Made by a program: the position numbers and the translations under genes. Under the pieces are notes generated by a model, which ran no database searches, was not told the DNA's origin, and was given only the letters and a program-made list of their open reading frames with translations. DNA of 7,129 nucleotides from Candidatus Methanosuratincola petrocarbonis (ex Vanwonterghem et al. 2016) (GTDB lineage Archaea; Thermoproteota; Methanomethylicia; Methanomethylicales; Methanomethylicaceae): positions 13,452 to 20,580 of the forward strand of contig MAGV01000079.1 of assembly GCA_001717015.1 (NCBI GenBank), in the 5' to 3' direction. Numbering within the stretch: the stretch's first letter is position 1; the number at the start of each line of letters is the position of its first letter. This document shows, one piece after another, positions 1-5,938 of this stretch.

Positions 1-80
1 CCCCCGCCATAAATCTCTGAAGAAGGCCAGAAGAAGCCCCTTCTCCTGCCAAGCTCAACTATTTTATCGTATTTGTCCAT
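1..80 (-). CDS. glyS: Glycine--tRNA ligase, N-terminal fragment (runs off the left edge)
   Basis: Class II aminoacyl-tRNA synthetase that charges tRNA-Gly with glycine in the cytoplasm. Only the first 26 codons are present. Reading from the ATG at 80-78 they start MDKYDKIVELGRRRGFF and continue WPSSEIYGG. The RRRGFFWPSSEIYGG stretch is the signature N-terminus of the archaeal/eukaryotic-type (alpha2) glycyl-tRNA synthetase. The ATG is favoured because a GAGGG ribosome binding site (88-92 on the plus strand) lies 7 nt upstream and because family members begin at about this point. The gene points away from the agmatinase, and the two promoters share the 81-243 interval. The rest of the protein lies outside the window, so its integrity cannot be judged. 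The family call rests on a short but very characteristic peptide recalled from known sequences. Confidence 0.9.
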   Translation of the reverse strand, partial: MDKYDKIVELGRRRGFFWPSSEIYGG

Positions 81-122
81 TGGAACGCCCTCGCGAGTCA
101 GTCCAGATTGATTGTATACAGG

Positions 123-130
123 GATATATG
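123..130 (-). promoter_or_regulatory. Probable TATA box of glyS
   Basis: On the minus strand this reads CATATATC. Its centre lies about 46 nt upstream of the glyS ATG, which would place a transcription start near position 100 and leave a leader of about 20 nt containing the GAGGG ribosome binding site. An overlapping TATACAA (minus strand, about 114-120) is a weaker alternative. Assignment is by position and composition only. Confidence 0.4.
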
Positions 131-180
131 CGTATTCGTACCCCGTTGAAAGGGGCAATGCTAAACTTGCTCAGTTGGAT

Positions 181-190
181 ATATATAAAA
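181..190 (+). promoter_or_regulatory. TATA box of the agmatinase gene
   Basis: ATATATAAAA is a near-ideal archaeal TATA element. Standard spacing of about 26 nt predicts transcription start near 211 and a leader of roughly 33 nt before the ATG at 244. A GAGGT (230-234) and a GGTGA (236-240) precede that ATG. The GAGGT has the more usual spacing, because the GGTGA ends only 3 nt before the start codon. Confidence 0.65.
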
Positions 191-243
191 CACCAGTAAG
201 GCATAGGTTAGTTGCTTGGACAAAAATCAGAGGTCGGTGAAGA

Positions 244-1134
244 ATGCCCAACACTCCCTTCTACCTTGACTCTCAACCAGTTTATTTTGGGGGCTTCAAG
301 AGGGAATACGCAGATGCCGATTTTGCGCTGTTTGGAGTGCCCTTCGACTGCACATCAAGCTATAGACCTGGTTCGAGGTTTGGACCAGACGCGATAAGGG
401 AGGCATCAGCCAACATCGAAACCTGGTCTTGGAGGACAGGCATAGATTTTGAGGACTTGAAGGTCCATGACTTGGGCAATGTTGCAGTGGTGTACGGTGA
501 CGCTTCTGAGACCATCAGGAGGGTGGCAGACACCGTCGAGGACGTAAACTCGACAAGGAAAGTTCCCATCATGTTAGGAGGGGAGCACCTTGTGACCCTT
601 GGATCTGCGAAGGCGATAAAGAACTGCACATTCGTCTCCTTTGACGCGCACTTCGACCTCAGGGATGAATACCTGTCGAACAAGCTCTCCCATGCCTGTG
701 TAATGAGGCGCATCATGGAAGAGGTAGGAAAAGAGAGGATCCTCCTCTGCGGGGTAAGGGCAACCTTCGGGGAGGAGGTCAGATGGGTCAAGGAGAACGG
801 GATAAAGTACATGACATCAAGGGACTTGTTGAGGGAAGGGGTAAGCTCCTCGTCTTTGTGGCTAAAGGAACAGCTCAAGAATGCTGAAAAAATTTACATC
901 AGCATCGATATGGATGTGATTGACCCAGCTTATGCGCCTGGAGTCGGCAACCCGGAGCCCGAAGGGATTGCCCCAAGCCTGCTCCTCGACATCCTAGGGG
1001 AGGCAATAGACGACAGGGTCGTTGGATTTGATCTAGTCGAAGTCGCGCCACACTATGACAATGGAATGACTGCCGTCTTGGCATCCAAGATGATCTTCGA
1101 GATCTGTACGATGATAAAACAGGCACGGCACTGA
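244..1134 (+). CDS. speB: Agmatinase-family ureohydrolase (SpeB-like)
   Basis: Manganese-dependent hydrolase of the arginase/agmatinase superfamily, 296 residues, normal length for the family. It releases urea from agmatine to give putrescine, or from N1-aminopropylagmatine to give spermidine as in some archaea; sequence alone does not separate these. The substrate-side motif PFDCTSSYRPGSRFGP covers residues 33-48. The metal-binding set is complete: H115 in GGEH, D134/H136/D138 in SFDAHFD, and D222/D224 in SIDMDVIDPAYAPG. H150 in SHACVMRRI and E266 in DLVEVAP fit the conserved active-site His and guanidinium-binding Glu. The ATG at 244 is supported by the upstream TATA box and ribosome binding site and by the complete N-terminus. 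The gene ends one base before the rpo12 stop codon on the other strand. Polyamine synthesis is a housekeeping function in archaea, where spermidine also feeds aIF5A hypusination. Confidence 0.9.
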   Translation: MPNTPFYLDSQPVYFGGFKREYADADFALFGVPFDCTSSYRPGSRFGPDAIREASANIETWSWRTGIDFEDLKVHDLGNVAVVYGDASETIRRVADTVEDVNSTRKVPIMLGGEHLVTLGSAKAIKNCTFVSFDAHFDLRDEYLSNKLSHACVMRRIMEEVGKERILLCGVRATFGEEVRWVKENGIKYMTSRDLLREGVSSSSLWLKEQLKNAEKIYISIDMDVIDPAYAPGVGNPEPEGIAPSLLLDILGEAIDDRVVGFDLVEVAPHYDNGMTAVLASKMIFEICTMIKQARH

Positions 1135-1135
1135 G

Positions 1136-1282
1136 TCAGCGCGCTTTTATCTCCCTGATGATTGGAGACCTAGACTTGTAGAGGATCCTGTGGCCGCAAA
1201 CCGGGCACCTAATCCCTGGCAGACCCATAAGCTCGTTGCTGTCGATGATCTTTCCGCATCTCTCGCAGAGGTAGGTTGCCAT
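1136..1282 (-). CDS. rpo12: DNA-directed RNA polymerase subunit Rpo12 (RpoP)
   Basis: Small zinc-ribbon subunit of archaeal RNA polymerase, 48 residues, the archaeal relative of eukaryotic Rpb12/ABC10-alpha. It helps assembly of the Rpo3/Rpo11 platform. The CxxC pairs C6/C9 and C26/C29 would bind zinc. The core ELMGLPGIRCPVCGHRILYK and the basic tail ending KAR are family hallmarks. The reading frame continues 22 codons upstream, but I place the start at the internal ATG (1282-1280): family members begin with Met-x-x-Tyr just before the first CxxC, and the upstream residues look like translated leader. No strong ribosome binding site is visible. A TATA-like element lies 38 nt upstream, giving a short leader. 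The gene appears monocistronic and abuts the agmatinase tail to tail. Confidence 0.92.
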   Translation of the reverse strand: MATYLCERCGKIIDSNELMGLPGIRCPVCGHRILYKSRSPIIREIKAR

Positions 1283-1316
1283 ATCCAAATACCCAGGCAA
1301 TAAAGAATGGTCCCTG

Positions 1317-1324
1317 TTTAAAAG
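1317..1324 (-). promoter_or_regulatory. Probable TATA box of rpo12
   Basis: On the minus strand this reads CTTTTAAA. It is centred about 38 nt upstream of the rpo12 ATG at 1282, predicting transcription start near 1294 and a leader of about 12 nt. This placement also argues against the longer in-frame start at 1348, which would lie upstream of the promoter. Confidence 0.5.
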
Positions 1325-1460
1325 TGTTGCGTAGAGCCAAGCTATCAAACAAGAATCGTTTCACTTTTCGATTAAGCATCTGAACCATACTGTACAAGTG
1401 GCATCCACAGGGAGGGGGCCGGGCGAGTAATCTTTACGACTTGCAGCGGCATCACCGGAT

Positions 1461-1491
1461 CTATTAAATGAACGGGTAAGAAATAAAAAAG
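1461..1491 (+). promoter_or_regulatory. Candidate promoter region of the coiled-coil/GT4/HMGR cluster
   Basis: Two AT-rich elements could serve as TATA box: CTATTAAATG (1461-1470) and AAATAAAAAAG (1481-1491). With the start codon at 1530 they would give leaders of about 38 and 18 nt respectively. The sequence cannot choose between them. The rest of the 1325-1460 interval shows no gene or RNA that I recognise. Confidence 0.4.
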
Positions 1492-1518
1492 ATGAACGCT
1501 AATAGGTCGATACCATTT

Positions 1519-1528
1519 GGGGGGTGAT
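1519..1528 (+). promoter_or_regulatory. Ribosome binding site that decides the start of the coiled-coil gene
   Basis: GGGGGGTGAT pairs well with the 3' end of archaeal 16S rRNA (consensus GGAGGTGATC). Three nested in-frame starts follow or overlap it: GTG 1524, ATG 1527 and ATG 1530. The GTG and first ATG lie inside the ribosome binding site, so ATG 1530 is the most plausible start. The choice alters only two residues. Confidence 0.55.
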
Positions 1529-1529
1529 G

Positions 1530-3170
1530 ATGATCCTTACGGTTAATTTCGCATACATAAAATTCAAAGACGGCACTAAAGGAGTGCTTTCTCCGGATCA
1601 GCACGATGTAATAGCCATACTTGAAGCATCAGACACGCTTAGGAAGAAATGGAGGAGTGTATTCAAGCTATTCAGGGAAGAGAGGAAGAGAGTAGACTTC
1701 ATTTCCAGGATTTATTATCCGGTTTATCTTGTCAGGCACGAGGGTAAGATGATAGCAGTGGATGGAATGGGGATCCAGGAGAGCAGCTTCAACGAAGATA
1801 GCCTTTCAGACGGAATGACGCTGAACTCAAAAACCACCTTCTATCCGGTTTTCGGCGCCGATCTGTGCAGCTGGATCGGAGAATTGCCTGAGATAGCATC
1901 AGAGATCGAAGAGATAAGGAACGGGTTCGCGCTCCCTCCCGTTATTTCAAAGGAAGATGCTAAGAAGATAGCTGCCGAGGTAAAAGGGATTTATGGCTTG
2001 AACCTGGAAACAGTCAAGAAGCTTGAGAAGGAAATCTCCGAGCTGAACGAGAAATACAACAAAGTTCTACTTGAGCTCATCGAGGAAGAAAAGTCGCTGC
2101 TCGAGGACTATGACAAAAAAATTTCGTTGAAGAATGCTGAGATAGAAGGTCTTGAAACGTACAGCGAGATGAAGATGATAAGCGAGCTAAAGGCTAACTT
2201 CAGTAAGAAGCTTGAATCGATCAAAAAACAGAAGGCTGAGACCGAGCAGATAAGGCATAAGACTTTGAAAAAGATATCTGAGCTGCAAAGTGAGAAGGCA
2301 AAGCTGCTCTCGCTGAAGAACTCGCTTTCCAGCAAAATATCTTCCCTAAACCTCAGGCTTGCTCGGCTCCATGACGAGATGCAGGGATTAAAATCGCACG
2401 GGACCGACCCCAAGATTATTAGTAACAACCTGATCAATTCGGAGAAGATAAGAAGGGAGATCGATAACCTCCAGAGAGAGCTAGAAAGCTGCGTCTCGAG
2501 ATTCAACGAGATCGCTGGAGAGATCTCGGCATTGACCGATAGTTTGAATGGACTTGACGGGCAGCTCGCGAAACTGAACGAAAAGGAGAGCCTATTGCCG
2601 TCGAAAGAGGAGGAAGAGGTCAACAAAGTCCGCACTTGTTTTGCAGGGAGGCGCGAGAACCTCGTTAAAGAACTGATGGAATTGGCTGAAGAGAAGGAGC
2701 TGGCGCTGACAGAGATAAGGACCAAAGAGAGGGAAGCGAAAGCAAAACACGACAAAGATCTCTGCAGGCTACAGCTACTGCTCACCAAGTCAAAAGAAGA
2801 CCTGCAGGCATTGGAGTTGCGTATGTTCCAAGACGAGTCTGATACAAAATGGGAACTGGAGACGCTGCTCATACCCTTCTACGTTTACTCAATCGAGGGC
2901 GATTTCAGGATCATTGAGCCCCAGATACACGTTGCAGAAGGCGGGAAGATAGTGAAGACTGGAGGCACTTGCCTCGTGAGGGGGGGGCTCGATTATTTGC
3001 AGGGGAACTGGGATTCTCTTTCGATGATTCTCTTCAAAGCCCGGGAAAGCTTCAACCTCCTTTCGCTCGAAAACAGGAGGAGGATAATCGCGGCTGCCGA
3101 GTCGCTCAGGTCCATGCGAGTAATCAATGACTTCCAGTTGTCCTACATAAGGGCGGTGGATACTAAATGA
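1530..3170 (+). CDS. Long coiled-coil protein of unknown function with similar terminal motifs
   Basis: I do not recognise this 546-residue protein. Residues 1-140 form a mixed N-terminal domain containing RIYYPVYLVRHEGKMIAVDG (60-79). Residues about 158-445 are almost entirely charged heptad-like coiled coil, rich in Glu, Lys, Leu and Ser, broken at SHGTDPK (289-295) and again near LLPSKEE (355-361). Residues 446-546 form a compact C-terminal domain that opens with LLIPFYVYSIEGDFRIIEP. The central break divides the coil into arms of about 130 and 145 residues, so an antiparallel hairpin bringing the two end domains together is plausible. I see no Walker A/B motif, so it is not an SMC/Rad50 ATPase, and no signal peptide or membrane segment. 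It overlaps the glycosyltransferase gene by 4 bp (ATGA), implying translational coupling. Function is unknown; a scaffold or tether is inference. Confidence 0.85.
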   Translation: MILTVNFAYIKFKDGTKGVLSPDQHDVIAILEASDTLRKKWRSVFKLFREERKRVDFISRIYYPVYLVRHEGKMIAVDGMGIQESSFNEDSLSDGMTLNSKTTFYPVFGADLCSWIGELPEIASEIEEIRNGFALPPVISKEDAKKIAAEVKGIYGLNLETVKKLEKEISELNEKYNKVLLELIEEEKSLLEDYDKKISLKNAEIEGLETYSEMKMISELKANFSKKLESIKKQKAETEQIRHKTLKKISELQSEKAKLLSLKNSLSSKISSLNLRLARLHDEMQGLKSHGTDPKIISNNLINSEKIRREIDNLQRELESCVSRFNEIAGEISALTDSLNGLDGQLAKLNEKESLLPSKEEEEVNKVRTCFAGRRENLVKELMELAEEKELALTEIRTKEREAKAKHDKDLCRLQLLLTKSKEDLQALELRMFQDESDTKWELETLLIPFYVYSIEGDFRIIEPQIHVAEGGKIVKTGGTCLVRGGLDYLQGNWDSLSMILFKARESFNLLSLENRRRIIAAAESLRSMRVINDFQLSYIRAVDTK

Positions 3171-4423
3171 AGATCCTCTATGCAAGTCAGTCATTCTTGC
3201 CAAGCACGGGAGGGGTCTCATACTACCTCATGTGGCTGGGGAGAAAGCTGAAGGATGCCAAACACGAGGTTGCGTTCGTGAACATGAAGCCACCGAAGGG
3301 GAAGAGTAGGGAAGAGATAGCGGGTTTCAAGGTATTCAGGGTCCCTGCTGAGGGGGAGTTTGACCATGACACCCTCAGGGGCTACTCGAAATTCAAGGAG
3401 CTCATACTGAAAGTCTTCCACAACAGAGATGTTCCGGTGGACATGCTGTACAATAAGCACCTGTACGGTTACAATGAATACTTGAAGGTCAACGAATCAT
3501 TCCAGAAGGCTGTTTTGGAAGCCGCTGACCTGGAGCAGCCAGACATAGTCCACGTGCATGACTTCCAGCTACTCCCTTGCCTGAACAGCCTCAGTGGAAA
3601 TAGCTGGCCCCTCGTCTTTACCTGGCATATCCCATTCACGGAAGAGGTGCACACATCTTGGAGGGAGGCGATGGTAGAATACATGAGAAACGCCTCAGCG
3701 TCGATATTTTCGACAAAAGGGTATGCGAGCGCGGTCATAAAATCCGGACTTCCGTTCAACAGGGTAAGCGTCATCCCACCTTTCATTGATGTGGAGCAGC
3801 CCAAGGCAAAGTTCAGGGAGAGGTTTGGGATTAGGAACGACGAGAAACTGATAATCTGCGTAGCCAGGATGGACAGATTCAAGGGGCAAAACACCCTCCT
3901 CGACGCTGTGGCTATGCTCGATATCGATTACCGGCTCGTGTTCATCGGCAACGGCTCCTTCAGCAAGGACGTGCTCAAGGTCAAGGAAAAAGAAAGCTAT
4001 AGCAAGGAACTCAAAGAGAAGGCAAAGAACGAAGTTTACTCGGGCAGGGTTATCTTCGCAGGTGCGGTCGACAGGGATCTCCTAATGGCTGCCTATAATG
4101 AATGCGATCTCGTCGTACTGCCGTCTGTGCACGAAGGCTTCGGTCTAGCAATAACAGAGGGGATGGCATTCGGGAAGCCCGTGATCGGGACTGCAGTCGG
4201 CGGCATCCCGTCCCAGATCTGGCCAGGAGTAAATGGCTACCTGGTCAGACCCAACGATCCGAAGTCACTCGCGGATGCGATTCGACACATACTAAAGAAC
4301 AGCGAATTGGCTGAGGAGATGGGGAAGAACAGCAAGGCTATCTTTGAAAAGTACTTTTCCTCTAAGCGGGGGGCGGAAGATCACATAGGACTTTATAGCA
4401 GACTCCTCAAATTCGGGGTTTGA
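3167..4423 (+). CDS. Glycosyltransferase family 4 (GT-B fold)
   Basis: Retaining glycosyltransferase, 418 residues, full length for GT4, probably cytosolic and using a nucleotide-sugar donor. The N-terminal acceptor-side domain has the usual opening MKILYASQSFLPSTGGVS with the Gly-rich loop at 15-17, then PDIVHVHDFQLLP (125-137) and FTWHIPF (151-157). The C-terminal donor domain begins near residue 225. It has R234 and K239 in CVARMDRFKG, which would contact donor phosphate, and the EX7E motif E323/E331 in HEGFGLAITEG, followed by GKPVIGTAVGGIP. These features resemble MshA-, sucrose-synthase- and TreT-like GT4 enzymes, but donor and acceptor cannot be named. The start ATG overlaps the preceding stop codon, which fixes the start well. 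The gene lies 15 bp ahead of the HMG-CoA reductase, so all three are likely co-transcribed. A role in glycolipid, polysaccharide or protein glycosylation is inference. Confidence 0.9.
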   Translation: MKILYASQSFLPSTGGVSYYLMWLGRKLKDAKHEVAFVNMKPPKGKSREEIAGFKVFRVPAEGEFDHDTLRGYSKFKELILKVFHNRDVPVDMLYNKHLYGYNEYLKVNESFQKAVLEAADLEQPDIVHVHDFQLLPCLNSLSGNSWPLVFTWHIPFTEEVHTSWREAMVEYMRNASASIFSTKGYASAVIKSGLPFNRVSVIPPFIDVEQPKAKFRERFGIRNDEKLIICVARMDRFKGQNTLLDAVAMLDIDYRLVFIGNGSFSKDVLKVKEKESYSKELKEKAKNEVYSGRVIFAGAVDRDLLMAAYNECDLVVLPSVHEGFGLAITEGMAFGKPVIGTAVGGIPSQIWPGVNGYLVRPNDPKSLADAIRHILKNSELAEEMGKNSKAIFEKYFSSKRGAEDHIGLYSRLLKFGV

Positions 4424-4428
4424 GGAGG
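4424..4428 (+). promoter_or_regulatory. Ribosome binding site supporting the TTG start of HMG-CoA reductase
   Basis: GGAGG lies directly after the glycosyltransferase stop codon (TGA 4421-4423) and 10 nt before the TTG at 4439. No ATG or GTG nearby would preserve the conserved N-terminal region, so this site is the main support for a TTG start. Confidence 0.6.
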
Positions 4429-4438
4429 GCAATTTTCT

Positions 4439-5704
4439 TTGAAAGAAAGCGGTAGTTTCAGCGGCTTCTACAAGAAGAGCATCAATGAGAGGATAGAGGC
4501 GCTGAGGAAGGGTATAGACCTGGCGGAGGAGGATGTCCAGAGACTCAAGGATGGGCTGCCGGTCGAGCTCGCCAATATCATGGTGGAGAATGTGGTAGCC
4601 ACATTCCAGATCCCGCTCGGGATCGCTACGAACTTCAGGGTGAACGGCAAGGACTACCTCGTGCCGATGGCGACTGAGGAGGCTTCTGTAATCGCAGCCG
4701 CGAGCCACGCAGCCAAGCTTGCCCTCCCGGAGGGGTTCAGGGCAACCAGCACTAGACCGGTTGTGCGGGGGCAGGTCCAGATCATTGGACTCGGCGAGCT
4801 GGCGTCGCCTGCCCAGAGAGTGCTGGAAGCCAAGTATGAGCTGATGGAGGAGGCAAACAGTTTCGCAGGATCATTGCCAAAGATGGGCGGCGGCGTGGTT
4901 GATCTCAAGGTCAAGGTTTTTGAAGAGCCGAGGAGGATGCTCGTTGCTGAATTTTATGTTGACTGCAGGGACGCGATGGGCGCTAATGTGGTCAACACCA
5001 TTGTGGAAGGGATCGCTCCGAAGCTGGAGGGCCTTACCGGGGGGAGGAGCCTTCTCAGGATTCTGTCAAACCTCACTACCGAAAGGATGTCCCGGTCCAG
5101 CGTGGTCTTCAGGCGAGGCACCATAGGAGACGAGGTCATTGAGGGAATAATCGCGGCATATGACTTTGCTTGCGCCGATCCATACCGAGCAGCCACGCAC
5201 AACAAGGGCATAATGAATGGGATAACAGCGGTCACAATAGCCACCGGGAATGACTCGAGGGCAGTAGAGGCTGGGGCGCATGCCTATGCAGCACTCTCCG
5301 GCAAGTATCTCCCGCTATCCAAGTGGTGGAAGGACGCGGAAGGGAACCTCGTAGGGGAGCTTGAGCTTCCGCTGGCGCTGGGCATTGTCGGGGGGGCTAC
5401 AAAGGTCCACCCTGTGGCTCAGACCGTACTTAAGATCATAGGCGCCAAGAGCGCGAATGAGCTCGCAGAAGTGGCATGCGCGGTAGGGCTCGCCCAAAAC
5501 TTTGCAGCCCTGAGGGCACTAGTGAGCGAGGGCATCCAGAAGGGGCACATGCGGCTCCATTCGAGGAATGTCGCAATCATGGCAGGGGCAGTGGGGCAAG
5601 AGGTCGAAAAGGTCGCCAGCACTATGGTCGCTGAAGGAAATATCAGGGTTTCGAGGGCCAGGGAGATCCTGGAAGTATTGAGAGGGAAGGGCTCACGCCA
5701 GTAA
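4439..5704 (+). CDS. 3-hydroxy-3-methylglutaryl-CoA reductase, class II
   Basis: Reduces HMG-CoA to mevalonate, the committed step of the mevalonate pathway that supplies archaeal isoprenoid lipids. The 421 residues align nearly end to end, from memory, with the 428-residue Pseudomonas mevalonii enzyme. The catalytic set is intact: E81 in ATEEASV, K256 in THNKGIMNG, D272 in TGNDSRAVEAG and H370 in KGHMRLHSRN, matching E83, K267, D283 and H381 there. DCRDAMGANVVNT (175-187), GGATKVHP (318-325) and VGLAQN (349-354) are also class II hallmarks. There is no membrane anchor. The residue aligned with Asp146 of P. mevalonii, which sets NADH preference, is A143. The TTG start follows a GGAGG; the downstream sequence matches the family N-terminus. 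Its 3' end overlaps the ferredoxin gene by 12 bp. In archaea it is presumably biosynthetic, although bacterial relatives can be catabolic. Confidence 0.95.
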   Translation: MKESGSFSGFYKKSINERIEALRKGIDLAEEDVQRLKDGLPVELANIMVENVVATFQIPLGIATNFRVNGKDYLVPMATEEASVIAAASHAAKLALPEGFRATSTRPVVRGQVQIIGLGELASPAQRVLEAKYELMEEANSFAGSLPKMGGGVVDLKVKVFEEPRRMLVAEFYVDCRDAMGANVVNTIVEGIAPKLEGLTGGRSLLRILSNLTTERMSRSSVVFRRGTIGDEVIEGIIAAYDFACADPYRAATHNKGIMNGITAVTIATGNDSRAVEAGAHAYAALSGKYLPLSKWWKDAEGNLVGELELPLALGIVGGATKVHPVAQTVLKIIGAKSANELAEVACAVGLAQNFAALRALVSEGIQKGHMRLHSRNVAIMAGAVGQEVEKVASTMVAEGNIRVSRAREILEVLRGKGSRQ

Positions 5705-5887
5705 GATCGCGCCCACTGGACATGAAGAAACAGCATAATCGAGATCGCATTTCCCTGCCTCGTTTATTACATGGGACTTGCCCTCCTTGTCAATTTCAAA
5801 GACTTCCGGGCAAACGACAGCACAGTTGCCGCATCCGATGCACAGATCCCTGTCAACCCGCGGTGCTTTTGCCAAGTAGCGCACCAA
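5693..5887 (-). CDS. Small single-cluster [4Fe-4S] ferredoxin
   Basis: Soluble electron carrier of 64 residues. CIGCGNCAVVCP gives C16, C19, C22 and C26, and SSCPVGAI gives C56. C16, C19, C22 and C56 form a complete ligand set for one [4Fe-4S] cluster. There is no second CxxCxxC motif, so this is a monocluster protein of the Pyrococcus/Thermotoga type. C26 and C47 are left over, at about the positions of the Cys21-Cys48 disulfide of Pyrococcus furiosus ferredoxin. The first position is TTG (5887-5885), followed directly by GTG (5884-5882); either could be the start. No ribosome binding site is present, and the TATA box is centred only 26-27 nt upstream, so the mRNA is probably leaderless. The physiological partner is not shown by context. 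The 3' end overlaps the HMG-CoA reductase by 12 bp on the opposite strand. Confidence 0.9.
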   Translation of the reverse strand: MVRYLAKAPRVDRDLCIGCGNCAVVCPEVFEIDKEGKSHVINEAGKCDLDYAVSSCPVGAILLA

Positions 5888-5909
5888 CAGACAGAGGAAG
5901 GCGGATTAG

Positions 5910-5917
5910 TTATATAG
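5910..5917. promoter_or_regulatory. Shared TATA element between ferredoxin and HD-domain genes
   Basis: TTATATAG on the plus strand reads CTATATAA on the minus strand; the core TATATA (5911-5916) is palindromic. Its centre is about 25-26 nt from the HD-gene GTG (5939) and about 26-27 nt from the ferredoxin TTG (5887). These are the usual archaeal TATA-to-start-site distances in both directions, so a single element could drive both genes with leaderless transcripts. No other TATA-like sequence is evident in the 51-bp gap. Confidence 0.55.
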
Positions 5918-5938
5918 AATTGACGTCCAGTATTCGTC

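Noticed and set aside
141..155. CCCC-gttgaaa-GGGG inverted repeat ahead of the agmatinase promoter
   Set aside because: A four-base stem is too short to distinguish from chance; no second copy was seen.
212..397. 61-codon plus-strand frame overlapping the agmatinase start
   Set aside because: Out of frame with a clear agmatinase, and its start lies at the predicted transcription start with no ribosome binding site.
360..878. 172-codon minus-strand open frame inside the agmatinase
   Set aside because: Antisense shadow. The plus-strand gene carries a complete catalytic motif set, and the minus-strand product resembles nothing.
1283..1529. Possible tRNA or small RNA gene in the divergent intergenic region
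   Set aside because: No cloverleaf, A/B-box or stable hairpin was found by eye; only promoter-like elements are visible.
1525..1532. TGATGATG resembling a C/D-box sRNA C box
   Set aside because: It is explained by the ribosome binding site and start codons of the coiled-coil gene, and no D-box partner with a guide-length spacer was found.
2108..2872. 254-codon minus-strand open frame, very Ser/Phe-rich
   Set aside because: It is the antisense shadow of the coiled-coil gene. Glu/Lys/Leu codons read backwards give Ser/Phe/Leu, and there is no domain or ribosome binding site.
2980..2987. G8 run in the coiled-coil gene (and a G7 run at 5390-5396 in HMG-CoA reductase) as phase-variation switches
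   Set aside because: Both encode in-frame Gly codons in intact genes, and G-runs are common in this GC-rich codon usage. They are only possible sequencing-error spots.
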